A stretch of DNA of 64,000 bases from Escallonia rubra (Eukaryota > Streptophyta > Magnoliopsida > Escalloniales > Escalloniaceae). This document shows, piece after piece, positions 22,714 to 35,337 of this stretch. The position numbers and the translations under genes were made by a program. How positions within the stretch are numbered: the first letter of the stretch is position 1; every line of letters starts with the position of its first letter. The notes under the pieces are model-generated. The model made no database searches. It was given only the letters and a program-made list of their open reading frames with translations, and was not told the origin of the DNA. The DNA lies in the NCBI GenBank assembly GCA_033065855.1, contig JAVXUO010002056.1, forward strand, positions 1 to 64,000. The letters are read 5' to 3'.

Positions 22714-23119
22714 ATGGCACCAAAGGCTGACACGAAACTTGCTACGACGAGAAGAAGTCGCCGCTCAAGGAGGAGAAAAAGTTTCCAAAATAAGTGGCCC
22801 CACCGCCGTCGCCGGTGGTGGCGACAAGAAAGAGAAAAATGCGAAGAAGAGTATTGAGACGTACAAGATCTACTTGTTCAAGATTCTGAAGTAGGTACAT
22901 CAGGACATCGGGATTTTGAGCAAGGCCATGCGGATTGTGAACAACTTCATTAACGACTTCTTCAAGAAGCTTACGCAGAAGTTGGCGCGGTACAAAAAGA
23001 ATCTGACGATCACGTTGTGCAAGATACAGACAGTGGTGAGGCTCGTGTTGCCTGGGGAGCTGGCGAAGCCCGTAGTGTCAGAGGGAACTAAGGCGGTCAT
23101 GAAGCTTACAAGCTCTTGA
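22714..23119 (+). pseudogene. Histone H2B pseudogene
   Basis: The ATG at 22714 opens MAPKA-like sequence. A Lys-rich tail region follows, then recognisable H2B blocks in shifting frames: KKSIETYKIYLFKILK, a TAG stop (K-stop-VH, near 22890), [50 protein letters not shown] and KLTSS with a normal stop at 23117-23119. Frameshifts in the N-terminal tail and the internal stop mean no histone can be made. The parent was an intronless histone gene, since a hexamer and TATA box occur upstream, so it is a duplicated rather than retroposed copy. H2B would pair with H2A in the nucleosome. Confidence 0.93.
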
Positions 23120-23815
23120 TTTTTTGGATTATAAGGGAATTCGTGGTGTTTGATCCTTTTTATATAAATGGGGCTAAAAGACTGATTAATAGAAACTGGT
23201 GTCGATTTGAAGGATTGTTTCATCCAAGAATGGCTTGATACTTTTATACTATGCTTGATATCTTGAAATTATAACATCAAGCATGATTTTCTAGATGTAT
23301 TTTGACTATATTTTTTGGAATTCTCTAATTTTAGGAACCAAACATGATTTCTTATGTAGTTTCATAATATGAACTTTATTAAAAAAGAATTAAGCATCAC
23401 GTATAAGTATTTATTATCAGATTTTTCAATGAATTCTAAATTATAAAAATCAAACATGTCTAGATATTAACTATATTAAACTTTTGTTTTGTCATTTTTA
23501 AGAAAAAATTATAGGACACCAAAAGTTAACATTCTAAATGAATAGTTATGTAACACCAAAAGGATGTTACATCAAAAGAAAATTTTCCTTTATATATAGT
23601 ACAGACAAATGTTTTCAATAATACAATGATATATTTCACCCAAAAGAAAAAGAAAATGAATGGCATTATACATAATGGATGGACGGGTTTTAGAAGGTAA
23701 CTTGTGTTGAAGTAATCTTATTCTTTGATTGGCTTGAAAAATGGGTTCAAGCTACTTGGACTTGAAGTCTGTAAGTTAAAATTACTCATTGAGCTCGAGT
23801 TCATGTCGTTTGAAG
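23120..23815. other. AT-rich flank, no feature seen
   Basis: Nothing recognisable as gene, RNA or bounded repeat. It follows the H2B stop codon and runs into the duplicated block that starts near 23818. Confidence 0.6.
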
Positions 23816-23817
23816 GT

Positions 23818-24500
23818 AACTTTTGGGTCATTTTCGTCACATTTAAACTGCTTTTAATACTTTTAATAGGAACACCACTAAAGCGAATTTTGCTAAAAAT
23901 AGCTTACAGCTAATTTTGAAAGTTAATTAAGATTTACTCTTAAATTTGTTTTTGAGAACCAATTCCAAAACCCATCTAATCCTGTGTCCACTCCATGGGG
24001 CTACTTTGATGCTGTTGAGGGCTTATCATTCTTCCAGGGGCAATTGGGAGGTAGTTATGTTTTCTAATGCCAACATATAAATGAATATAATTCACCTCAC
24101 AACAAAAGAAAACTCCAAATTTACTAACTAAACATATATAAGAGAGAGAACTTGAATTAAACATTAAATCCCCTGCAGGTTCAAGGGGTACCGGAGGATG
24201 ATGGCAATCTAACGCCCGCACAGCTCAAATGAAAAAAAGGACAGGTTTTGGCGGGAATTATGGCGAGCTCATATGCATGTCAATCAAGACACGATGAGAA
24301 CCAAACTTTTAACGACAATGACGCCCATCAACTGGATATTTATAAAGAAACTTCATTTATTTTGTCTTTTGACACTCTCATTTGTTGCTATGTAATGACG
24401 TGGCGCGAAAAAGCATATGAGGATGTAAAAGTAGACATTTTCAAAAAAGAGTGCATTGCTGCCATAGTTCCAAGTTTATTTCTATGCAAACCATTATATA
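23818..24500. repeat. Duplicated block, copy 1 (paralogous to 61758-63045)
   Basis: TTGGGTCATTTTCGTCACAT begins a block shared with 61758 onward. It includes TCCACTCCATGG, TTTGATGCTGTTGAGGGCTT, AATCTAACGCCCGCACAGCTC and ACATTTTCAAAAAAGA. The copy at 61758 is interrupted by a LINE. The part from GATCAAGACACGATGAGAAC is also present at 26752-26935. No protein is recognised. Confidence 0.8.
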
Positions 24501-24879
24501 TGCATTACTAACTAACTATCTATACTGCATTTTAAAACGTGAATCCTTGAAAAAAAAAAATTAATCCCACCACAATACCCTAACATGCCTAGAATCTAGA
24601 TTTTCCAACAAACCATTTTTTACACTACTCACGAATGCTATGAACAATACATGAATGTCTCTCTCGTTTCTCATAAGACTTGTCATCAATAAAATGGATG
24701 TATGTTCAGTGTCATCCACAACTTGATGCTTTACATACATTAGAACATACAAGACCTTGACGATGATGATGATAACATTAATTTCTCAAATAATCATTAG
24801 GTTATAACAGTTTTCTCTCAACTTAGATGAAATTTTACTTTCATGTTGTTTTAATGGATAATTGGTTCAGTCTATCATA

Positions 24880-25440
24880 TTGCAATATTTAACAAATGTC
24901 ACTTGCAAAGACGAGGGAAATGGAAAAATTGACGAGAAATTTAGTACGGAGACCGGAATGAGGAAAGCGTACAAATGCAAAAGGTACCAAAATTTTTACA
25001 ATATAAGGAAATGGCAAAAGTTGACCATACCAAAATTTAGTAAGCAAATTGAAGCTAGAGTTTGATTTGCAACTTCTTATGAGAAAAAGAAAAAAAAAGT
25101 ATGTTTTTGACCAAAAATGTACACATGATTAAGAACATAAAACTTGGGCTGCCCACGAGCTGGACCAGCCAGTGTTAATCTTTGGTTTACCACCTTTTGG
25201 GCCAGTGTTAAATCTTTTGGTGTATCCCCTTTTCCCATGTAAAACTTTGAGTATTTTCTTTGCAACTTCAGGATATCAATTTAAAAAAAATCACCTTCAG
25301 ACTCCCGGAAAATAAATATCACATGGCTCACATCTTACCTTCCGATCCAAATACTTTGACCCAGGCATTTCCACAAGCAGCCGGTCTGCAATTGGTCTTT
25401 GCGCCATTGCTTAATCCTAGTCCTTCTCTGAAAATTGAGT
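24880..25440. repeat. Duplicated block (paralogous to 28460-28960)
   Basis: Shared landmarks are GACGAGAAATTTAGTAC, GATGCAAAAGGTA or its variants, GCTTGGGCTGCCCACGAGCTGGA and CAGTGTTAATCTTTGGTTT, in the same order and orientation at 24930-25440 and 28470-28950. No coding sequence is recognised. Confidence 0.8.
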
Positions 25441-25689
25441 GATGGACCTGTTTGCGCTCGGTAACACACTTTGTAATCAATTGCTATAATAGCTTTAATA
25501 CGCAGCTTCCTTTTTTGTCTGTCCGTATGAGGATTTCTCCTAAAGTGTTTGAAAAAAGAAATAAAAATTTTAATAGAAAAATGTAGATCGTCAGTTCACC
25601 CAAATAGGAAAGCATCTTTAACTTTCAAAAAGTTTTTGATACACTAATCTACGAAGGCTTTTGGTATCAAGAGGGAGCTGATTTACATC

Positions 25690-25845
25690 AATAAGAAGTG
25701 CTTCCTTTGGAAAGAAGACGGTGAGTCTGTGCCCCACATTCTACTGCATTGTCCACTCCCTAAATCCTGTGGGATTGGATTTGATGTTCAGTTTGGTGGG
25801 GTATTAGTTGGGTGATGCCTCTTTCCAATATCCTCCCACCACACA
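25690..25845 (+). pseudogene. LINE zinc-knuckle (zf-RVT) fragment
   Basis: One frame reads NKKCFLWKEDGESVPHILLH then CPLPKSCG, and after a frameshift WVMPLSNIL. This matches the zf-RVT region at the end of plant L1-type reverse transcriptases (CxxC...E(S)xxHLxxHC...W). It is short and broken, with no RT or endonuclease next to it. It is a decayed LINE scrap on the plus strand. Confidence 0.7.
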
Positions 25846-26224
25846 AAAATCCATACATATGCAAATGGTCCTTAATTTACATGATCATCACAAACCCCTA
25901 AGAAAAGCTATAGATTACATACAGACTTTTATATATATATATATAGATGCACATTGACCCCTTCTCTTAGAGTTCACCCCTGAACAATACAAGATTCCAC
26001 CAAAAATAGAAAGAAAGAACCCCTAAGAAAAGTTAATTAATTAAAACCTCAAAAAAGGGTTGCTAAAACTCAAAGGTGGCAAAAGGTTAAAAAGGAAATC
26101 GGAGACACCACAATCCACATGGTGGTGGGTCTCACTCTCTCTCTCTCTCTTTCTAAGGCACCCCAACAGCTCAGTGTTTTGTTTGGCTGGCTGGCACTGA
26201 GTTGGCACCCCCATCACCCCATGT

Positions 26225-26610
26225 CTACCAACTGTTAGCAACAAACCCTCTGTACTCAAACTCCAAATGGATTGTGTCGGCCAACTGGGCCAACTTCCAG
26301 CCCACTTCCTGCAAATGGTCCGAGTTGTCATGTGCCGGCGGTCCGATACCTGATAGTCTAAAACTCGGTGGGCCGCCGGTTCGTAGGGCCAAAGCTTGCA
26401 TCAAAGCCGGCCACTGCAAGCCCTGCTTGATGCTAAAATCAATCACATGAACCTTCTTCTTGTTAGCAAAAGCTTCTAAAACTGCCTGGTTGGCTGTAAA
26501 ATGAGCAAATTCGAGGTAAGGGTAGGTTTCGTATAAATCCATTTGGAGGAGGTCAGAAAAGGCAGACTCTTGAGGGTTCTGAGGGAATAAATAAAGATTT
26601 TGAAGGAGGA
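26225..26610 (-). pseudogene. DELLA (GRAS) gene fragment
   Basis: On the minus strand the frame reads [40 protein letters not shown], then [60 protein letters not shown], and stops after [10 protein letters not shown]. This is the leucine-heptad I / VHIID / start of leucine-heptad II part of the GRAS domain of DELLA proteins, the nuclear repressors of gibberellin signalling. Identity to DELLA family sequence is very high by eye, but only ~125 of ~550 residues are present. The DELLA/TVHYNP N-terminus and the PFYRE and SAW regions are missing. The stop follows an apparent 1-nt loss (AACAGTTGGTAG where AACAGTTTGGC is expected). No promoter or ATG is linked. Confidence 0.9.
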
Positions 26611-26744
26611 GTTGCCTTTAAGTAGGATAGGATTAAGGCAGCCTGTTGGTTCCGGTGAAGCCTATCTTGAGTTTTTGAACAGCTTCAAATGTTGTGGGGC
26701 CAGGATCGGTGTAATTGTAGTCACATATGGTATAGCCTCCCTTA

Positions 26745-27790
26745 CCATTGCCGATCAAGACACGATGAGAACCAAACTTTTAAGGACAATGACACCCTCA
26801 ATTGGATATGTATGAAAGAAAGTTAATTTATTTTGTATTTTGACACTCTCATTTGCTGCTCTGTAACGACAAATAATGTGCGAAAAAAGCATATGAGGGT
26901 GTCAAAGTAAACATTCTCAAAAAAGAACTGCCTTAGTTTTAGTGGCTATTCTGGTGATTCAAATGTTACTGTCGAGTCCAGGGATATAAGAAAATCTCGG
27001 GTTGGTAATCATGCACCATCTTTTCAAATATTCAATCCTATAGATCTACTTTAGCAGATTTCTGAGGTGAAAGTGAACTTATTGTCATTTGTCAATGATC
27101 TACTGATGATGTATGTTGAGAAATCAGGAAAATCTTAAAGAAGTGACGCTGAGAATTTTCTGTTCATTCCCTGAGCCAGGTTCTATTACCTAGTACATAC
27201 CAGGAGCTCAGATATATTTCAAAGAGGTAATGCTGAAAAAACAGGGGAAAAAAATTTAGAAGAAATGTTGAGAAATTTGTGTTCAGACCTGAGTTACTTC
27301 GTTGCAGACTATGTTCCCACTTAGCTTAGAAACGTATGTGAAGAGGTTCCCATACAGTAGTTGTGTTGAGAAGGTGGGGGGAGGAGAATACAACCACATT
27401 TAGCTCAGCACTTTAACATAGCATTATCGTTTTAGATAATGCTATGTATGGCGGCAAACTCTACACACATCATAATGACATGTAACTTAAATCTTCAAAG
27501 TCTTCATCGTGTATACGTATTCACATTTTATTGGTTGTGTTAAAATTTCTTTTTCATAAGCTAACGACACCTAATGATACCTAATTTGTTCTTCCTGTCG
27601 AAATTATATGTTCTTTTTTAGGATCATACATTCATAGTCTTTGTTAAAACTATCACAATGTAGTATCAAGATATATATGTAATCGGAATTTTTTTATTTT
27701 CTTTTCTGCTGAGCTTATAAATAAAGAAAATGAATGATACTTTTTTTTTCTCTCTTAAACTCATAAAGAAGAGAGAGAATTTGTGTTCTC
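26745..27790. repeat. Duplicated block (paralogous to 62870-63995)
   Basis: It follows 62870 to the window end in order: AACCAAACTTTTAACGACAATG-like, CATATGAGGGTGT, TTCAAATGTTACTG, GAAATCAGGAAAATCTTAAAG, GCTCAGCACTTTAACATAGC, AACGACACCTAATGAT, GAAAATGAATGAT. Copies differ by small indels, for example ~40 bp extra at 63600 and a 60-bp insert near 63735. Non-coding. Confidence 0.85.
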
Positions 27791-28459
27791 TTCTCTTCCA
27801 TGTAAACTAACAAGGCGCTATTCTCTCTGGCTCCCTTCTACCTACATTACCTATTTTTTAATGTTCTTTTTTAGATTATGCAATCAATTTTGAGATGGTT
27901 AACCTTCTTTATCTGGATTAAATAAAGTTGTTAGGCATTTAAACTGATTAAATCAGTTAAAATTAAATCACAATACAAGAAAATAAAAATTAATAAGTTA
28001 ATTAGTTTTTCATATTTATGTTCGACCACGTAACGTATCAAAATGTTTTAATTAATTACAAAGACCATGTATAGAGCACCTGGATGGAACCTCTCTTGAC
28101 ACACAATCATCATAAATTAGCATCTCATCCTTTACCAGTGATTTTATGTAAAAATCTATGGGGACCATTCTTCACATAATCTTTTTCCAGGCGACTATTC
28201 ACATGGGAGTCTTCTAGCCATTATGTTCCACTTCCCCATATTATGCCAAAAGTATTTGTTCAGCCAATAGATACCGCCTGAATGTGGCAGAAATTATACT
28301 CTTTCAAGGGAACCTCAACCAGCCAGGTTTAACGCTCTTAGAGTACTTGGCAAACCATTCCATTTGGTTGCTCTGATCTTTGCTTAACATTTTGCAGGTT
28401 GACAGATCCAACTCTGGTACATTCAACGTAAAATATTCAATAAGTGACATTGGCAAAAA
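27791..28459. other. Non-coding AT-rich stretch
   Basis: No gene, RNA or bounded element recognised. One 74-codon minus-strand frame (28304-28528) has no recognised motif and overlaps the start of a duplicated block. Confidence 0.5.
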
Positions 28460-28960
28460 TGAACGAAACGGTAAAATTGACGAGAAATTTAGTACAAAGA
28501 CTACAACGAGGAAAGTGAACGGATGCAAAAGGTAACAAAGTTTTTACGATACAAAGAAATGATGAAAGTTAACAACACCAAAAGTTTGTAAGGAAATTGA
28601 AGCTAGAGTTCAATTTGCAACTTCTTATGACGAAAACAAAAATTACATTATCGACTAAAAAATGTATGCATGATTAAGAATATAAAGCTTGGGCTGCCCA
28701 CGAGCTGGATCAGCCAGTGTTAATCTTTGGTTTCCCCGTAAAACATTTCACATTTGTGAAAATTTTGTTTGCAATTTAAGCATGTCAATTAAAAAAAAAA
28801 CACACACACACATTCAGACTACCACAAAATAAATATCACCTGGCTCACATCTAACCTTCCGATCCGAATACCTTCACCCAGGCATTTCCACAAATACCCT
28901 GTCTGCAACGCCATTGCTTAATCCTAATGCTTCTTTGAAAATTGATGGATGGATGGATGG
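28460..28960. repeat. Duplicated block (second copy of 24880-25440)
   Basis: Same order of landmarks as 24880-25440, with a (CA)n-like tract at 28799-28811. The block ends where sequence shared with the TNL 3' flank begins (28975-29045 resembles 46082-46150). Confidence 0.8.
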
Positions 28961-30518
28961 ACTGGGTGAGACCAGGAGACGTTGAAGTTTTAAAATGGCA
29001 GGAGAAGCAGTTAGCTAATGAAGTAAGGAAAATCTTTTTTCGAGAAGTTAAAATGAGCAAGGGGAATCTATTTCCATGATATTCATATCAGATGGTCTTT
29101 TAGTGCCAAGTAGTTGTTCATATAAATTTCCACATTCAACTGACATTGCATATTACGGAGTATTTACTAGTTAAATTGGTCAGAAGTTGGAAAATCACAC
29201 CTTCCCAATTAGAGGACTTCGCGAATCCTGGAGGAGGACTACTGAGGGAAAGATGACTGAGGAAGTACAATCCTGGGCGCAATTGATATCCTGATAGATC
29301 TCCACCAATGGTGTGATAAGTAAAGTTATTATCGTGCTCGTCAGTTTCATTCTCCAGTTCGTCCTCACCTCCTCTTCCTTTCTGGTACACAAAGTTGAAG
29401 CCACACTCCTTTAAACAAAAAGGATCGAAGAACTCAAAGGAAATGGTAACTAGATCCCCACTTTCCAATTGATTTCCAAACTTCCACTGGCTTAACCATG
29501 CCCAATCTTCCCCATCCTCATGATATTCAAAGTATGTAGAGTCGTATATCCACGTAAGATCCTTGGTCTTATTCGCAATCTCGAAATAACGATTTGTTTT
29601 CTGAAGGGAACCAGCATATACACAACAGATGTTCAAGCATCGGATTGTGAAATTCGGAAGTGAAGGCACAGTGAAGGATATTGATGATCCGTTGGTCTTT
29701 TCACTGAACCATCCTGGCATCACCTCTCTTGAGGGGACAAATGTGCTAAATATACCGAACTCATGAAATCCCTGTGCCACAGAAATTGTAATGTCGATAT
29801 ACGCCAAAACAAAGATGCAACAAATATTGAGTCCTAATACTAACTACCAGTAAATTTCTCTGTTGCCGACGCGCACGTGCTAAACGTGATTCATGAAATC
29901 CCTATGCCAGGAAGATTAATATCAACTAACACATGAGACATAGACGGAGGGTAAGGAAGAGCGTACCTGAATGGGTAACTTCAATGCATCCCTCACTAGA
30001 CCATGACAATAATCCACCTTTATATTTTTCAGAGATTCTACGTCACACAATCCTAAATTGTTGATTGTTTCCTTCTCAACTTCCCATATATTTTCTCTCT
30101 TGACATAACCCTCTATTTCAACCAGCTTTTTACAATCCCATACTACTAGAGAATAAATACTATGCTGAGGTGGTAATTAATGATATTATTTCCAGTGATG
30201 TATTGTTCGGCGCATATAACGTGTCTAAAGCATTAGGCAGACCTTCAATGGATTGGAGCTTTGTACATTCTTCTAAACCAAGATGTTTAAGCCTATTTAA
30301 GCTTCTGATGCAATCCGGTAGGCTACATATAAGATTATGGCCTAAATCTAATTCCCTCAATGAGGACAGGTCGCCAAAACTGTTGGGGAAAGAATCATCA
30401 GATAAGTTACAGTTCTGCAAACTTAAATCCACTAAGGAGCTTGGTAAAGTAACCAAAATGTTTCGTACACTTCTCTCGGGCTTTGGCTGAAAAAGTTGCG
30501 CCATGATTTCAAGGAAAG

Positions 30519-30923
30519 TGATATATCTCAAATATACTCCCAATAATTGGGGAATACCGGCACTCTCAGTCATACTAGGACATTGGAGATTATCTTATCA
30601 AGACTCTATCATCAGAGATAGACACGTGATTCTCTAGAATCCTAATACAATCCTAATTGGATTTGTTCACATTCAAGTCCTACTAGGGCTCTTCTTCCTA
30701 CCATTATATAAAGGGGTCTACCCCCCAGGTAAAAGGGACGACTACACAACTACACACATTCATGCTTTTTTAGAGTCATTATCATGTAGCTGCGCTCTGA
30801 CTTAAGCATCGGAGAGTTCTCCGCCGGGAACCCCACCCGGCGGTCACTCGTTTTCTGTCTTGCAGGTCATCGGTCCAGGCTCGGGTTCCGCAACGTACGC
30901 GGGACATATTTTAAGCAGCAACA
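30519..30923 (+). repeat. 5' LTR
   Basis: 405 bp, TG...CA ends, with a TATA box (TATATAAA, 30715-30722) and a C-rich downstream region. It differs from the 3' LTR at six positions by eye, all transitions. Confidence 0.93.
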
Positions 30924-33900
30924 TTTTGGCGCCATCCGTGGGACCCGCCAGCCTAGCCGATTGACCAAACCCAATCACGTCAAAGAAAAAATAAAATTAC
31001 TATGATCGTACAACTTGGAAACCACCGTCGACAGCCAACCGACGGCACCTCCACCGTGGGTCTCCAATCCCAACCTGGAGACTGTTTGAAGGTGGTCAAC
31101 AACAGAACCGTCAGCAGCACCTACACGGCAGGGCCATGCCTGCACAACCACAAACAAGGTTCAGACATCACCATCTCCGGCCGCCGCAAAGCTACTGGAG
31201 CAGCAAAGAGAACCAACAAATTGCCGCGAGCCACCGACGACAACGCAATAGGCAAAAGGAAAAGAAGCAGCAGTGGTAGCCCCGTCACAAGGTTCAACCC
31301 ATACGGGCCACCGCGTATGCTTCTGAACCACCAAGTCATCCGCCGCAAAAGGGCTGCCGTAAACGTCGTCTTTCTCCGGTCACCCTGTCACNGGACATTC
31401 ACCACCGACTGTCACCGTCGGCGGGTTCTTTCTCCGGACAGCACAATCACAACAACTCAACCACCCAAAAACAAAACAAAAAAGGGAAGAGAGATCGTCG
31501 CCGCTGTGCATCGGTGCCGCACCGTCGCGGCCTCACTGGGCCTTTCACCATGATCAGCAGTGGCGACGCCTCCAGGCGACTGCCACACCAGCCAAAATCA
31601 AGCCCATCCCGTACACACCGGCGCCTTCCTCCGAGATCTGTTTCACTGGCCTCTGCAGTGGCGCCGACTCCATCGGCCACCGGCATGGTGCTAACTGCTC
31701 CAACCGCCACCATCCGTCCATACAGGAGCTCGCTTGCCGTCACAGGCAACAATCCGCCGGTCAAACGCGGCGCCATGAGTCATGCCGGTCCAGTCAATGC
31801 CATCCTTACTCCAGATCTGCATCACCGCAGCCATGGGAGGTTGCCCTCACTGCAGCGCCGCCGTAAAATTTGGACGTCACCTCCAGATCTTCGCCATCGA
31901 GACGCGCACCACCGCGACGCCATCGGCCCTATCGCCACCATGAATAGCGGCAGCAACAATCGGTTCCTTCGTACCAAGGCTGAGACGAATCACTCCGTCA
32001 AGATCCTGCCCGTTGAGACGACGGCAAGCATCGCCACCACCGTGACTAGCGGTCGACTCCATCGCCACTATCGCAAGCTCCGGCGAAGGGTCACCACCAC
32101 GATCAACGGCTCCAATCGGCGCCACCGTCGCCTCACGATTACGGCCTTACAACTATGCCGCCTACCCAACATAACCACCAGAGCACCACCATCGGTGGCA
32201 ACTGCATCAACCCGAATACAAAGCAAACGGCAAAAGAAGAAGTCACAACGCCGCCTTCGGATCACTGTTATCGTGATATGCACCACCGCGATGCCAGCGA
32301 ACCCGTCACCACGGGTCAAAACTCCGACTAATCACCGGTGTGCCTTGGCCTTGCAACCTTAGCGTTGCAAAAGGCACCACCGCCATGCCGTCGTCGCCTT
32401 TCTCAAACAGGCGCTACCCATCAGTCCATACCGCATCGCCTTCACAGCCACAAATAGGACATGTGCAATTGCCGCCGCCAGCATCAGGAGGTCCGATCAC
32501 CGTCACCGCCGTGGTAGGCCCATCGCCATATCGGTCGCCACCATCACCGCCGCGACCTACCCATGTACCCCGCGCAGTCCGAGATCACAAGCATCACCGA
32601 GCTACGTCGCGGCACCGGCCTCCTCCTTCGAGATGCGCGCCACCGCGACCAGCAGCAAGGCGGCGCCATCACCACCGCGATGAGCTTGCCCCATCCCACC
32701 GGTACGATCGCCGTCATCGCAATGGGCAGATCTCGCCTTCTGTCCAAAAAAGAAAGGAGCAGACCGATTAAGCAGGTGCACTCTTTCCTTTTTTAAAGAA
32801 ATTATACAATCCCTCCGAAATTATGCATATATACTATTTTAGACCGCATGGTATTCACCATTTTGACATATGCCATATTTTTTAAAGTATTAGGCTTTTT
32901 GGAAAGATGATTATTTATATTAAAGACCCTACGGGTCTTATTTAATCGACATGGGCCATACGCTTTTAAAGGTTGAAAATTTACATGCAAATGCATATCT
33001 GTATTTTAGACCCAAAGGGTCTTACTTATTTAGCATACACCGTTAATTCTTTAAACATTAAGCTTTTTAGGGTGCATATTTAGATTGAGGACCCACGAGT
33101 CTCATTTAATTCATGTATGCCACGCATTCTTTAAAGTATGCGTGCATTTTATAATTTGTCACTAAAAAGAATTAAGTGACACGATTTTAGGCGTTAGCAA
33201 GTCTTTAGCTATGCGCTCGTATATTACCTAGACCTATGTTCTATTTTGGTCTAGCATTATTTACTTGCGCCAATTGACGCAAGCACATCACAAGTCGGGA
33301 CTTCCAACTGCTATGATGTTTTAAGCTCAAGCACATTGTCGTTTAACGGACAAAGTCCTAATAAGGCCACGGTGACTAAACACCGCTCTTAATTCTGTGT
33401 TAAAAATATATTTACATTTTCATATGCTTCAGAGGTTATTTTTTCAGTCACGTACTTTTATTTCTTGCAAGGGCTTTTACTGCGCTGATAAGCAAGGAAC
33501 AAACAAATTCACAGCCGGCCACGCACACGCCACCGGAGCCACCGGCGACGCAAAGTTGCTGGAAGATCGCGGTGGGCACCATAAGCCGCCGGCCACCGCA
33601 GTCCAGTTGCAGGAGCAAACAACATCTCAGCAAAAAATCAAAAAAAATTGCATCGGCGTCGGCGCTAGGCAACGCCATACGACCACCGTTGGTAACAAAT
33701 TGCGAGCGCCATTGCACCGCCCTCCAGTCAAGATTTATGCCGCCACAGCCCCAAGAGATTGGTTACCACTCCCAATCGTGCCGTCCACCACGGTCAGCGG
33801 CAACAACTCGTCACCGGTCAAACACTACAGTCACCACCGTGACTATCGGCAGCGCTATTAGCGTCATCGCCACCATCGTCGTCATCGCGTCACTGTCTCA

Positions 33901-35337
33901 CCGCTACCAGCTTCCAGATCTGCACCACCGCGGCCATGGGAAAAACATCGTCGCTTCATACCCGGAGGAGACCAACGATCGCCGCGAGTTTACTTCAGGT
34001 CGGCCGCTAACAAGCAACCACTATCGCCAACTGCAACTCCGGCGACACGCACCGTCCTAATCAGACCACACCGCCGGCGGCAAAAGAAAAAAATCAAAGT
34101 AGGAAGAACACTGCGAAGTAACCGATGCCACCAGTCACACAAACATCACCGCCGCTAAGCTGCCGGATCAGCCACACATCGGAAACAACAACCAAATCCG
34201 CAAAGACAAGTAGCGCCGCCAGCGCGCCACCACGCAACCACCTCTCTATTGCGCCACCTCAAGTTCGGTCAAAGAGAAAGTGGAGCAGACCCAATAAGGG
34301 TTTATACTGCACTCGTAAGCATCAACAATGACGTAAAACCACTTCACAAGCAAGGAACAAATTCACAGCACCCAGTGACTTAAAGGTCACGCCTAGGGTT
34401 TTTGCGGCAGTATCCTGCCGTCCCGACATTATATATCCGGTTATACAGTGACCGACTGTCAAAGGCCAAACATTCACACCAGCGCATGCTACCAATGCAA
34501 CTGGTGAATCAGAGCACTTTGCGCTCCATCCGCCCCCAAGGGCACATATGATGAGAACTCTGAGTTCCGTCAACCCTCCGAGGGTATTTACATGAGCTCC
34601 ATGCTCCATTCCCCCTCAAGGGCACTTATCAGAACTCTACGTTCCACTAGCCCTCTAGGGCGGTCACCCTCAAGGGCGGTCACCCTCAAGGGTGATAGGA
34701 TAGCACACAAGTGTTATCTGACACGGTCTAGCTATAGTTCTAGCCCGAGAAACGGCAAAACCACATGGGAGTTCGTCGCCCTACCCTGTTTTATTAATTC
34801 GACACCTGGCCGAGCGTGAGTGCGAGGCTTCTTTGCCAGCCCTTAGCTGACGATAAGGGTTCGCGTCAAAGTAAAACGCAAGCATGATGTGGTCAGCTCA
34901 AGCTAAAGAACACACACTTGCACAAAATAAACACCCTCCACATGAGAGGTGACCCCTCAAGGGGACATTCAAACACTTAGCACATGCAACAACTTGCATG
35001 CACAGCTCTGTGTCCTCTCTCTAGAGAGGCTAACGTGGGGCACATCCTTTAATGGATCCCGAGATCCACTTATTCATCTTCCCAAAGATGATTCCGAATA
35101 GCCTACTTAGGCGGCATTCGAAAGACCTAGCTCTCAAGAGCTAGAGTTCTAGCATCCTACTCGGGCAAAGTTCCAAGGCTTAAGCTCCCAAGAGCTTAGG
35201 TCCGAGTACATGGAGTAGAGAAATATTATTACCCCTACAAGCGGATGGAGAATCCCTTACAAATCTAACGTGTGTCTCAAGACACCAGGTATAAACTTCC
35301 TCAGCCAAACATTTTGGCTAAGGAAGTGGGGGGCTTA

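Noticed and set aside
31002-32796. Frames of 140-280 codons inside the LTR element
   Set aside because: They overlap on both strands, are dominated by His/Arg/Thr/Pro from CCACCG composition, and lack gag or pol motifs.
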